A stretch of DNA of 64,000 bases from Neelides folsomi. Its lineage: Eukaryota > Arthropoda > Collembola > Neelipleona > Neelidae. Positions 11,342 through 23,479 of the stretch are shown here, one piece after another. Each line of letters opens with the position of its first letter. Position 1 is the first letter of the stretch. Under the pieces are notes generated by a model that saw only the letters and a program-made list of their open reading frames with translations, had not been told where the DNA came from and did no database searches. The stretch covers positions 1 through 64,000 of the forward strand of contig JAQGBZ010000013.1 of assembly GCA_034687125.1 (NCBI GenBank), given 5' to 3'. A program made the translations under genes and the position numbers.

Positions 11342-13779
11342 ATGATGCTTTGGCGGATTCCTTATGTGTCAAATTCAGGTGCGTGAATTCATTTGACATT
11401 ATAATTCTTACATGTAGAGTATGTTCATTGTAATTGTATTATTATTGTGATACCTACTATACTCAAGAATTTTGCAAATGACCAATTATTAAACTGTTAC
11501 ACTTTTGTGGGTCTTAAAATTGACCAGAAGCATATCTTAATACAATTTTTGATCTAGATATTTAATTACGCTATGCTTTTATTTGTTTAAAAATGACATT
11601 TTAATTTATGAATTCCATTCATTTTCATTCATTTGTCTATTTCAAGCATTTCATTCATTGTCTTGTTGTGTAAAAAGATACCAATTAAAAATTTCACGTA
11701 CTTTATGTATAAAAATAAAAATCAATTAGTTTCATTCAAACTTCCTAAATGGTGCTTGTATTATAAGTACCATTCATACATACTAACAAAAGGGTGTGTA
11801 TATAACCAGTTAAACTCACATCAATTTTTCAACTTTTTAATAACAACTTTTATAAAACTAAATGTCTCTTTATTCATTTTAGCTTTCTTGGCTTTCCTCT
11901 TTCTTGGAGGAGTTTTTGGACGAATGCTGGGCCGAGAAGCTGAAGAAGTCTTTGTATTGCCAAATGCAGATCTTGAACGAGTTCAAGCAGCGGATTGGAG
12001 CTCAGAGTATTTTGGCGTTGGACACCCCACCGGCTCCCATCTCGAGAGCATTAATCCTTCAGGGCGTAGTGGAAGATGGGAATGGGAGGAAGATGTTGAG
12101 AGTCGCATTGTAAGACATCGTATTAATACAAGGCATTTTGACATCTCAACTCTTACGATTCCTCCGGTTCCATCTCTCGATTATGAGAAAGCCGTTGTAA
12201 AAAGAGAGAATCTTGAATGGATGTTAAGACATATTTTCGTCTATCCAAGAAGTCACGTAACAAACGAAACTGCCAAAGAAGCCATTCGAAAGTTTATTAC
12301 AGATAGTTTTACTTTCGACGCGCGGCTTGTTGTGAACATGCAACATTTTCAGCCATATCAGTTTCTTCAAATTGTAATTAAAAATATTCCATTTATATAA
12401 TGACGACAATACTTTAATGTAAAAGACTTTAATTATATTTTACAAAAAATTTAGTATGAAGGATCGACAATTCCAACTGGAATCAACATTATTGGACTGC
12501 TCCGAGGAATAGAATGGGGAACTGAGAACGATCGGCCAATTGTTGTCGGGGCTCATTGGGACACGGTTGATTTTACGCCAGGAACAGACGACAATGGATC
12601 TGGGGTTTCGGCAATGTTGGAAGCTGCAAGGGCCATTGCACAATTTGGCTGCACGTTAGTATTCATCAATCTTATTTTAATTTATTAGAGTACCATGTAT
12701 TTAAATTTTAAACTTTATCCTAAGGTGAAATAATTTAAAGTAATTTGTTTTCTTGTATAGGCCCAAATACAGTATAATCTTTGTGGCTTTTGATCTTGAG
12801 GAAGTTGGAAGTCAAGGATCGTCAATGTTCATCAAAAACTATCTCATGAATGTCCTCAAAAAGGAATATCCTGGGGAAACAAGAATGGCAAAGTTTCAAG
12901 TAAGAACAATGAACTTCCTCACCATCCCAAATCACAATTCTCTCATTTAATTTATTTAACATTCTTTACTGTAATATTACGATCTATTTTAATCCACGAA
13001 ATGGGAATTTTCTAGGGAGCTTTCATAATGGACACGATAATGAACTTCAATACCACCATGGGATCACAGGATTTTCCAACCGACTGGAGTCTCGTTGTCC
13101 CTGAAGTCTATGGAGAAGTTCGCGACGAGGGCTCAAGAGGAAATTTTCTTGCAATGATCTACAGAAAAGATGTTGATGGTTATTTGGCCGACAAATTGAG
13201 ATATCATTGGCAAGCGTCTTATTATGAGCCACGCTTCATGCTCAAACCATTTCCGCTTCATCTTGGGGAACATCTTCCTGATATGGACACTCTTATTTCT
13301 CATATCAATCTCCTTAGAAGTGACCACTCCAGGTTTTGGTATATGAATGACTCTTCCGTTCCGGAATCCCTCAAAGCAGTTCTTCTCACAGATACAGGAC
13401 CATACAGAGGAAATATGAAGAGATGTTATCATACAATCTGTGATGGTCCGGAGGTAAGATTACATTAAATGATACATACATATTGTATTAATGTTCCATG
13501 TTCGTTACAATCTGTAAATTGTAATGAATTGATGAATTTTTTATATAATTTTTTTTTATAAAAATCTCATAGGTTTCAATGTATGAAAATCCTGACAATT
13601 TGAAGTTCCTTACAAAAATTACACAAGTAATGGCAGATACACTTGTGGATTTGAGCGAATGTAGCAGAACACACGGAGAGAGGAAATTTTCCCAAGTTTT
13701 AAGAAATTCTTCTTCAAGAAAATCTTCGCTTCTAAAGAATATTTTAGGTATTTTTAAATGGAGTCCATTCGTCACTTAA
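11342..13779 (+). CDS. M28-family zinc exopeptidase, secreted or membrane-anchored
   Basis: Six exons (11342-11378, 11883-12373, 12455-12654, 12761-12899, 13016-13453, 13573-13779) sum to 1512 nt, giving 503 aa. M28 enzymes use two zinc ions to cut amino acids from peptide ends. All five metal ligands are visible: His in GAHWDTV (about residue 210), Asp in GTDDNGSG, Glu in FDLEEVGSQG, Asp in FIMDTIMNF and His in RCYHTICD. The Glu pair in DLEE includes the general base. The N-terminus MMLWRIPYVSNSAFLAFLFL... is a hydrophobic segment, either a signal peptide or a signal anchor. It is created only by joining a 12-codon first exon to exon 2 (GCT across the junction). That join keeps the frame open and explains why exon 2 has no nearby in-frame ATG. 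The substrate cannot be told from sequence. Confidence 0.9.
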
Positions 13780-16228
13780 TTCATCGATAATTTATCAAGT
13801 CAAAATCAATAAATTTTGTTTATATATTTTTAATGTATAAAAAATAGCTAAAAATCTATTACTTACAATAGTTTTGGACTTTAAATATTGTGCTGTATGC
13901 TGTATATCAGTATAAAATACAATCACTTTTTTATTTCGAAATTGTAGTAAATACATAATAATTAATGTTTATAGTTTGTTCATTTTATTTAATGTTTAAG
14001 TATCTTCATTAATGTCGCATGCATGACAATGATAATAATTATTACTTTTATATTATACATAAATTTTATTTGACATAATAATATACAACATAGTATAGAA
14101 TATGATGTATGAATGTTAATATTGTTGAATCTTTGAGTATGAAAGTAAGTATATTAGTTCATTATGAACTATACTTACTTATGAAATATGATAATAAAAT
14201 ATATACCATTTTACAATGTATATTTATTTTTGTAATTTCATTTTTCATTTTAATTAAATTATCTGTATATAAAACGAAAATTTGAGTATTATGGCACAAT
14301 AATATAATATTCAGTGAAAGAGGATGTTATAATGTGTACACAAAATTTGTTATTTGTTTTATAAGAATGATTATTTAATTTCTTAATTTACTTTTAGATA
14401 CAACTTCGTATAATTAAAATTTTAAATATGATGGAATTCGTCAGATATTTTAAGATAAATTCCATTTTAAAAATTAATAACATTTTGGTTGACCATGCCT
14501 TGTTCAAAAGAATAAAGAACAACAAAGGTATATTAATAATAATATTTTTTATTAATTAGAATTACAAATTACAAGAGAGTTCTTTATTCTCATTAAATGT
14601 TTTAACAAAGTTCGTGAGATCTTAGCGCGCTTCCCTACTAAACAATTAAATATTTACCGTAATTTGTGTTTAAACTCCTTTAGGTACGTATTATAACAGT
14701 ATATGTTACACAAATAACCAAATAATAATACTCGATTCGATCCATTACCCTTCTCTTGATTCTCAATTCAATTTACAATTGTTCCTGGATTCATTTTTAT
14801 TGTTAGCGAATTGATCCCTTTTTCAACAACACTTCAAGATTCTCATTCTTTCTATCCATATTTTAGGAACTTGATGCTTTCAACAAAACAATCTTGGTGC
14901 AATTATAATGCAATATTAATTATAGTTAATCATATCATATCATTGTTACCGGTTAGCTTGGTATTTTCGAACTTGGCAAATGCACATTGAAACATTTAAA
15001 CTACGTTAATTATAAATAACAATATACAAGTAATTATTTAGCATGACCTTCCTGTAGTATAAAAAATTATTCATGTATGTTCATTCATATAAATAATATA
15101 AATAACAAAATCCTAACGGTATAATAAACATTTCATTACTAAAAATTTGTTAACCTTTAAAGAAATGTGAATTTCTTGGATTTGACAAATACTGTGCATA
15201 CTGTTTTGCTAATGATGTATATCTTAATAATGTGTATTACTAATAATTTTAAGTATCTAGTGATTTAATAGATAAGATCTAAAACAAAAATCTCTTTAAA
15301 ACATTTTGAATAGGAAATTGCCATTTGAATTAAAAAAGCTTTAAATCACTCATCTTTCAGTACACTCATTTCATGAGCTATAATTTATTAAAATTGTAGC
15401 CAGAATTGGAGGGAGTGATTTGAAAATTCAATGAATTTCTCAGATAACTATTCATTAGGTTCACATTTTGTCTTGTTAAAATAATATGTAATCGAATGAT
15501 TAGTTTATAACTTAATTTATTAGTTTATACTCTTTCGAATATTCATGTGCCATTATCACGATTGCCGATTTTCACATTGCTAACAAAAATAATACTAGAG
15601 GCTATTTAAATTGTAATTTTTTAAAATATGTATTTCAGCTCCACCATAGCTAACTGTATTGAATATTCATCAATATAATTAAGTATACTCTAATATAAAT
15701 ATTTATGCTCTATGTATTTATATAGTACTACACAATAAATATATACAAAAATTACAGTTGTAATAATAATAATAAAACAATAATTCATAACAAAGATAAT
15801 CATAATGAGAAATTAAAAATAAAATTCGGAGTTTGAAAAGACTCGTCATGTCTTTAAGGGGAAATTATATTTCTCGGTCTCGCTCGACTATCCACATCGT
15901 ACATAAAAAACTTGAATAAAAATAAATGGAAAAGTAAAAATAAAAATCAGGTCCATTTGAACGGGTTTTATAGGATTAGTGGATGAGGAGTTTAATAAGA
16001 TACATTGTACAACAGTTAAAACAAATATAAATATAATAATTATTTATAACAATAGTTCTTTTCCTTCCTAGTCGCCTATTAACTCAGACATCTATAAACA
16101 TCAGAAAGTGTGACTAAAAGAAATATTGATTATAAACTCTGGACATTGTGACGTTGTCTCCAACGCTGGGAATTCAACTGGGATGGTTCATGAGTAAAGC
16201 AAGTTCAATTACTTCAATTACCAAAACG
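13780..16228. other. AT-rich intergenic, between convergent M28 and cv-2 genes
   Basis: 2.4 kb of strongly AT-rich sequence between two gene 3' ends. I see no open frame of interest, no tRNA-like fold and no long repeat. It should hold the 3' UTRs of both genes. Poly(A) runs such as those near 15730-15830 are typical of such spacers. Confidence 0.5.
13808..13813 (+). promoter_or_regulatory. probable polyadenylation signal of the M28 gene
   Basis: AATAAA 29 bases after the M28 stop codon. Close spacing makes it a good candidate. Confidence 0.45.
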
Positions 16229-19200
16229 TTAGAGGTGCCAACGTTTTTTGTGCGTGCAGCCCGTCGCTTCGCGCCATCCTAGAATTTCAACACCAGCCCG
16301 TTCGCAGGAACGTGCGTAAGCAGTTAATACTTCACAGTGACACTTTCGTCCAGGTGGACACTCGCACATGTCCATGAGACAGGAACTATAAAAGGCAAGT
16401 CTGGTTAGTTAAATGGGCAAAAAGTGAAATTGGAATAAAAATCAAGACTTGAATCTTACTTAAAAAATCTTCCAAGTTGAACGTGGCGATGGCATGGGGC
16501 AAAAATATGGGATTTTATAGCTCCACAATGCTTTTCAGCTTTAACTCTCGTATTCCATTTTTTCTTACATACAGGATCTGCTCCTTTCACTATAGAAGAT
16601 TAAATGTTGAATATAGTATGTATCATTACATCATTATAATGATGATTAAACGCACAGAATATCTTCAATGTTTGTAATATAATTTAAATTAAGAAATTAT
16701 TTACCTTCTTCGGGACGTGAACATGCTTTCTTTCCACCAACTCTCCAACTTTGACCAAATGCCGATGGATGCGACACAGGGCCACCTCGTCGAGTTGTAA
16801 AGTCATCGGATTTATTCCCATTGAAGTTTCCACAAAGCCCGCACATTTTTCCGCGAAGTGCGTGGGGAACCGAAACTTCAAGGAATGAATCTCCGTCCCA
16901 AAGCAGTTTCACTCCAACCCCCGTTTCAACAACTGCCAAATAGCCGTCTTCGGTGATTCGAAGGGTTCCATGAGTGTAGGGCAAAGCCACACGTTTTCCG
17001 TTCACTTTGATTCTCATTCTTTGGCCAAGTGTGACACGACCTTCCTTCACTTTCAATGTGACAGTTCTGGTCCAAGAGAAAGTCCGAGATTCTCTTGCAT
17101 CGTTTCTCACTCGGACGGAAAATGATCGCCCACGACAGTCTGAGGTTAAAAGATACTTGCAAGCACCCTATCAAAATAATTATATAATTAATAGTTATTC
17201 CATTGATTGAAATTAAAATTAGTTTCCCCCCAGTTTTACAAATACAATAAATATTTTTATAGCACGGAAACAACATACTTGAAAGTTAAATACTCGTCCA
17301 TCGAAAGATCGGTAATGTGGATCTCCAAATACAGTGCAAACTCCCTCTTCTACAAAATAACAAATTATTTATCCAAATTCCAGTTACACACATTTAATAA
17401 CTTTTTATAAGTGTATCGAGCTTTTAATCAAAATAGCTCTTTTAACATTTACCTCCAACACATTCTGGACAGCATTTTCCAGGTTGGTATCTTAATTTAT
17501 ATCCGTAAGGACAATGTTGATTTTTCGGGCACATTTGTTCTGTGCATCGAGTTTTTCCATAATCACACATGCAACTCTTGCAACTATCAACATCCCAACG
17601 CTGTCCATTCTAAAATAAAATATTAAATTAAATTAATCATATCAGTTCAATTCAAAAGGCCGAGTAATTGTCATTTGTCATGTACGATATAAAACAATAA
17701 TAAATAATGTTCAAACTTACCCTATAAATAGAATCATCCCAAAGACATTGCGCTTTCGGAAGGGTCACTTCAGGCTCGGTACATTTCGGACAACAAGATC
17801 CTGGAGCCATAGTTTGGTAAATGGGTTCGCAATCTAGCGGAGGGCAAGACACACGCTCACAAAGAGCTGTTGTGTCCATACAAGTGCAATTGGTACACGT
17901 GTCAAGTCTAAAGGGTTCTCCAGACGGGTAAACTTTTTGGCCGAGGATGCAAACGCTGCGTGGAAGATATCTCGTTCTGCTTCCATTGCATCTTGGACAA
18001 CATTCGCCTTTTTCTAAATAAGTGGAGGCGGCTGGACATGCGAGGACGGGACATGCTTTCTTGCTGCATTGAAGATTTCCTCTAACGCACTTGCAACGAA
18101 GGCAAGGATCTCCGGGCAACGTTCCTTCTTCCCCATCCTTGTATTCTCGCCCATTGAGACTGCAGCTTCCACAGGATGGACAACATTGTCCGGTTCTTGG
18201 CGGGACGGGATTATTGCAAGGCACATAACATTCCACTTTTGATCTTGTCAAGACTCCCGCAAGGCAAGTCGTCGTCACGCAATCCTTGGTCACCTCAGTC
18301 CCACTCGCATAAGTCAAGTTGTTATGCACGCAACCTGCAAGAAATTCCAAACATTATCATTATGTTCCAATTTGCTTCACAATATCCTTATTATTTCGTG
18401 ATATTGTTTTTCAGACAATTACAATAAAGGTAGATTTATGTCTATTGTGCTAAGGTTGAAACCGAAAGGGTTTGGCCTTTTGACTCCCAACGGAAGGAGT
18501 TCATTTGACGGTTCCATTAAGGGAGTGTTCATGGGAATGATGATAAGTGATTGGGCCTTGTTGGTGAATTAAATTGAAAAGGGATCTTTGTTGGGGCAGA
18601 GATAAGAAAGAGGATGAATGGGGTTCCCCTATTCGTTTTGACAGGTGAAAGCATTTGTTTGTGAAGGCGGGAGGCTTCTGAGAACTTAATGTTCGGATAG
18701 AGTCATTTCTCTGAGGGATCATCTCGTAAATCAGAAGGCGGAGTGAGTTGATGATTTAAGTGCCGGGCCCTGTTTGTTTAACGTTGACCGGGGGGTCCCG
18801 TGGCGGAGAAGCCGGAGGCGGAGCAGGTGCTCTGACTCTAATCACCCTCGAATTCCGATCGACATGTTGTGGGCCCTTAATGGGGCCACCAAGGAGTCGC
18901 CCATCTCCGCTCCTTCCCAATACCCCCTGAGAAGAGAGGAATTTTTTCGCTCACCTTTGCAAACTTCACAGCAGCCGTCCTTCTGTCCAGGCACGATGAG
19001 GAAACAGCCCTGGAGGCTCGGACACGACTGTCGCTCACACTCAACCCGCCCGCCCTGAAAACAGTAGAGATCATTGTAAAATCCTTCAAATCTTCTCTTA
19101 TTAACTAAAACCTTCAACCACCTTTGACTGCGTTCGGCTAGTCATAATATGCCTACACCATAAAAGAACTCGCCGAAGCTCCTTTGAAGTGAAAAAGGAA

Positions 19201-22200
19201 TTTGCAAATCTGCAAATTATTTTACAAATTCCTTCGCCCATTATACTCTTTTACGTAGTGTTTATTACCTTGTCGTGCAAGGGGGATTTTACGCATTTTC
19301 TCATTTTTTTCTTAAGGTCTCCTCCCATCTTTACACATAGGGAGGAGGAAAGAGTGTTTACAGTCCTTATTCATTTCCTCTCAACTCTTCTTCAAAGTGC
19401 CTTCCATTGTGCCCAACATCAATACTCAAATAGATAAATGGTTCACCTGCCATTCTTATCTTTACATCTTCAACATCACTTTTTGCCATGCGGACTCATA
19501 AGGTTCAAAGGGAATGTCGACAAACGTTCTTTCATCTATTCAGAGAACTGTCCTGCTTCAATTTGGAGGAGATGTATTAGCAAAAGGAATTTCCACCATT
19601 TTTCACCTTGAGTGACAGCAATATTTAAAATCGGAAATTCCTTGTAAAATTACTCAAATTTCAATTTGGGTAGAAGGATAGTCTCCTGAGATAGAAAAGG
19701 TCATGCTCGAACCAAAGGGGCCCGAAGTCAGACATTTTCTCAAGTGCCATCAAAGATGTTTTATAGTACGTGTAGACTTTATCAGGCCCAATGGGCAAAG
19801 AAAAACAATTGCTGTTGACGCTCAATTGGGCCGTGTAAGGAAGTGTATAAGGAGGAAATTGGATTAAGGAAGTAATACTTTATAATCTCATAAGGAGCCA
19901 AGGTGAAACCTATACGATCAACATACACACACCTTCGATCGTCTCGAGCTTAAAAGAGCCTAAAGGGATTTTGAGCGCCAATGTTGGTGTACATAAATAC
20001 ATACGTGTAGGTGCGGTTACCCTTTTGACCATGCAGTATTATTCTAATGCATAATTTGCCCAAAAAACATGAGTAGGGAAAAGACCATTGGAAAAGATAT
20101 TGAGGGTTAGTTGGGAAAATTTGGTTTGAATGTGAAGAGACTATTACTACACCCTTCTCACAACTATGACCATTGGCGTCGACCAAGGTTTAAATTAATT
20201 TGATGCTCTGGCTAATATTCAGCTGCTCTGGCCGTTGAACACAAATGAGTGTGGCCAGATTGTATTATGATAATTGGGTAGATTTAAGTGCCAACAGGTG
20301 ATTCCTCATTTCCCGTACACTCTCACGTTTCCCAAACTTGCGAATTTGCGAGGTGGGGTTTGGCCCGTGGGAGCGTGATAGGCGGATGTGTTTGTAGGCG
20401 CCGCAGAACCCCATTCGTGGGAACATCCGCCTCGGAGTCACTTACCTACTCCACGTAGTAAATGCAAATAGGAGCGACCTTGTGGGTCTCCGCTCCGATA
20501 ATTTATGCTAAGAAGATCCTGGAGCCTGCAAGGCCGCCGTCGCCATGCAGTCGGCCCCACGTAAGGGCTTTTGGGTGGCCTCGCCCTCACCGACTGACAG
20601 CTCTCCTCGTCATCGACTCCGATGATTTATTGACCGTCCTGGTGCAAAAGTGCCACTGCCTCCCCCGCCATTCCACCAATCTCGGATAACGGGTCCAAAG
20701 AGAAACTATCATTAGGACTCCTAACAAGGAAACCACTTTGCCCAGGAGAGATAATAGCCTATAACCTAATGACATTTGTCACTCGTTTATTACCCATTAC
20801 AGGAATAATGGTCTATTAAATTACACCTCGCTCTGCACTGCGTTATTTTTATAATTCTGAGTGGAGGATTTGAGAAATGAGAGTCAATATTTTACAGCTG
20901 ATTACAATAGGAAAGGTACGGGATGAAATACAACACTCTCTACTCAACATAAGTACATAATCACAATTACAACCAATAAATTCCGAATTAATGAACGTCT
21001 TAAAACATCTAGCGTCTTGAACATACTCATTTCGAATGTCTTCGAACCTTGTAAATGCGAGAGTGAATAATAAACTTAAAATATGATCCGTGTTTACCTG
21101 TTTTCAATATATTTATTTATGCCTTTCCCTTAATTATGTAGAAAATTACTCATATTTCTCACATAAAACCTAAAAGCCTGTTGAGCATGGTTTGGGCTCG
21201 GATCTCAAATTATTTATTTCTTATAATCTGGCTAACACAATAATAATATATTAAGAGATATATCGTATTCGTGATTCTCTCATATGAACGTGTGGAGAGT
21301 AACAAATGATTATTGCCGAACCTCCAATTTAATTTATGTGCATAATAAAGTCTCTTGTTTTTAAAAAATTGTGATAATTAATGTCGCAATTTATTGGGTG
21401 TGAATTAATAACTACGTAATATGACGACTAAAGGGAAAGAAATCCTTTGAACAAGAATCGCCATGTTTTGAAAATTCAACTATTGGAATGGAAGGTTCGT
21501 TGAAGAGTTCTATGATGTCAACAATGAAGCGTCGAGTGTTATCATCACAAAAATTCCATGAACAAAATGAATGGATTTTACTTTGTCATATATTTTTCAA
21601 GTTAGCACAAGGTTGTTGGAGAATGAATTCATAAGGGTTCATGTGTATGAGGGTCAAATGAAGAAGTCATCCAAACGTTTCCCGACTGTCGCTGACTGAC
21701 TGACTGAGAGAGAAGGGAAAGATAAGGAAGAATGTCATATTTTGGATCTGGAGAAGCTCCTCCGACCCTTTCATTGTTGTTGACGGGGAGAGAAATGAGC
21801 TGTCGAGAGAGGAACGCGACAGATAAAAATGTCCTTTACTCGCTTGGAACTCTTTGTCTTCCCCGGCCCATCATTTCTCGGCCCGTGTGGAGAGGATGGA
21901 AAAGATGAGGAGGCGAAGTGGGAGAGGAAGTTGGTCTGGGAAAATCCGAAGAGGAATTTGGAAATGGGCGCAATTAGGGCGGCAGGGCAAAAAGTGGAGA
22001 GTTGGAGAGGATCGGAGTCATTAGGAGCCATTACTCCTCGCATTCCTCAGATGCAACTCGTGAGTGCTCTCACGGGTGTTCCTCCTCCCTCGTCCATTCA
22101 ATCCTTCTCGATTCTCACGCAAAAAAGGGGATAATACAGCAAGTATTGGGAACCCCTTCCACCAATTCCTCCCGCACGGATGAAATCGAGGAGCCGATTG

Positions 22201-23473
22201 AGTTCTTGGGCCAAAGTGAATTATCGGCCCTCAATATCCCTCCTCTCCATTCATAGTTATATCCTTGTTGTTCTTCTCTCGAATATCACATTAATGTTAA
22301 TTCCCTTGATTTACGACCTATTCCTTTGTAGGGACATCCTCCTTCTTTTTATAAACTTTTCAGGATGTGGAGAAACATTCCATATAGGCGAGGAATGATC
22401 AAAGAACATGCATGACGAGCCTTCATCATTTCTCTTTTAAGACCATTACATAAGAGGCGACTCTTTTAATTTTATACCCCATTGTTACGAAGAGTCCACT
22501 TGAGAGAGTTAATTATGAGAGAAGTCCATTTGAAAAAAACGGAGAAATTACCTTGCAGAAACAGGTAAAGCATGGGTTTTCAATAGACCCAGGGAGTGGG
22601 AACACTGCTCCTTCATTATCACACTTTTGAGATGATCCTGAGAGTCCTGAAATATAAAAGTAAATGCATCTTGTAAGTAAGTGTACAAGTATCAGTATTT
22701 ATAAGTACATGGTACATATCATAAATTCTTTATCTTCGTGCCATCACATACATACATACATATTTTACATACTGGGGATCTTGTTGGTACTTATGTAAGT
22801 TATGTAAGTAATGTGAGCTTCTACTCACTAAACTTTTACATGAAAATCATTTAAGATAAGATGTTTAAAGAGACAAATACGTTGCTCTTTTTAGGAAACT
22901 GCCTCATATTTTTACATTTTTTACCCGTGACAATGCAATTCTAAATAAAATTATTTATATAGAACTTCTCTAAGCTCGGGTCTGTTTGGGTATTTAATCC
23001 GGCTCCTCAAAGTCTTCGGCTCAAGTATCAATAATTCTTGAATGGGTTGCTATTCTTGGAAGTCAAATACATAGATTAATCCTGATGGACGGTCGGAGGA
23101 GCCGAAAATAACATGTTAATCCGCCCTCGCTCATTGATCTGTGAGTTAGGAAGGAATTTGGGAGGAAGTTGCTTCCTCCTCCGCTTCCAGGATCTCATAA
23201 ATCAGCGATGGCCCACCGATTGAATGGCGAGTATGAAAGAAAGTTTGGCGGATGGGTTTCCTCATTTGGTGAAAGTGGGATTGAGTGGGCCATCCATCAG
23301 AATACGCCCCCGCAAAGAAAGTTTGAAGACTCACCAACGTGATTTCCGGCCGCGCCGCTCAGAGGAACGATGAAGAGGAGAAGAAGGATAAGGGTTGCTT
23401 TCTCCGCCCACGACAACTGACTTCGAGGGCGAGAGAGGAAAGGGCCGTTCAATCGTGACGGCTCACAGGACAT
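16229..23473 (-). CDS. cv-2: Crossveinless-2 / BMPER, secreted BMP regulator
   Basis: Cv-2/BMPER binds BMPs and collagen or heparan sulfate outside the cell and raises or lowers BMP signalling. Nine coding exons: 23473-23335, 22646-22552, 19054-18955, 18334-17721, 17609-17453, 17349-17279, 17167-16705, 16589-16460 and 16385-16229. They sum to 1926 nt (641 aa). The N-terminus carries a hydrophobic segment ([17 protein letters not shown], about residues 26-42) as signal sequence. Five VWC modules follow, each with the CxxC...CCxxC pattern (ending GCCEVC, QCCPSC, ECCPRC, SCCPKC, KCCPEC). Next comes a VWD domain starting [14 protein letters not shown] and containing CGLCGNFNG, then a Cys-rich C8 domain. 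GDPH (near residue 377) is the family's known Asp-Pro self-cleavage site. The terminal TIL module of vertebrate BMPER is not seen: the frame stops just after the C8 domain. Intron 2 is 3.5 kb. Confidence 0.95.
18335..18954. other. cv-2 intron 3 with a GC-rich block
   Basis: No exon is seen in this 620-bp intron. Bases about 18750-18950 are much richer in GC than other introns of this size and hold a TGTTTGTTTAACG (forkhead-like) string. Regulatory content is possible but unproven. Confidence 0.35.
19055..22551. other. cv-2 intron 2 (3.5 kb), possible enhancers
   Basis: A long intron between the two exons of the first VWC module. It alternates AT-rich parts with GC-richer blocks at about 20280-20690 and 21700-22260. 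Open frames inside those blocks show no protein family and lack splice sites in a matching phase, so I read them as non-coding. The 20.3-20.5 kb block carries clustered factor-binding strings, described separately. Confidence 0.45.
20366..20469. promoter_or_regulatory. candidate intronic enhancer: CSL/Su(H)-like and octamer motifs, hairpin
   Basis: Within about 100 bases lie CGTGGGAG (20366-20373), CGTGGGAA (20416-20423, an exact match to the Su(H)/CSL consensus YGTGRGAA) and ATGCAAAT (20462-20469, the POU octamer). A 10-bp perfect inverted repeat, AGGCGGATGT / ACATCCGCCT, pairs 20380-20389 with 20423-20432. Such short motifs arise by chance, but the cluster sits in a GC-richer island inside a developmental gene. 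Function is inferred only. Confidence 0.3.
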
Positions 23474-23479
23474 CGGAAG

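Noticed and set aside
11633-11882. N-terminal part of the 255-codon open frame preceding the M28 peptidase domain
   Set aside because: It is low-complexity AT-rich sequence ending in a polypyrimidine tract and TTTTAG acceptor, and the micro-exon at 11342 gives a better start.
16697-17110. Separate gene for the VWD-domain open frame
   Set aside because: Its borders are splice sites in phase with neighbouring VWC and C8 exons, so it is one exon of cv-2.
20462-20689. 75-codon frame in cv-2 intron 2
   Set aside because: No matching splice phase with the flanking cv-2 exons and no family similarity; better explained as non-coding GC-rich sequence.
22745-22765. catacatacatacata microsatellite
   Set aside because: Only three to four units; common background in this AT-rich DNA.
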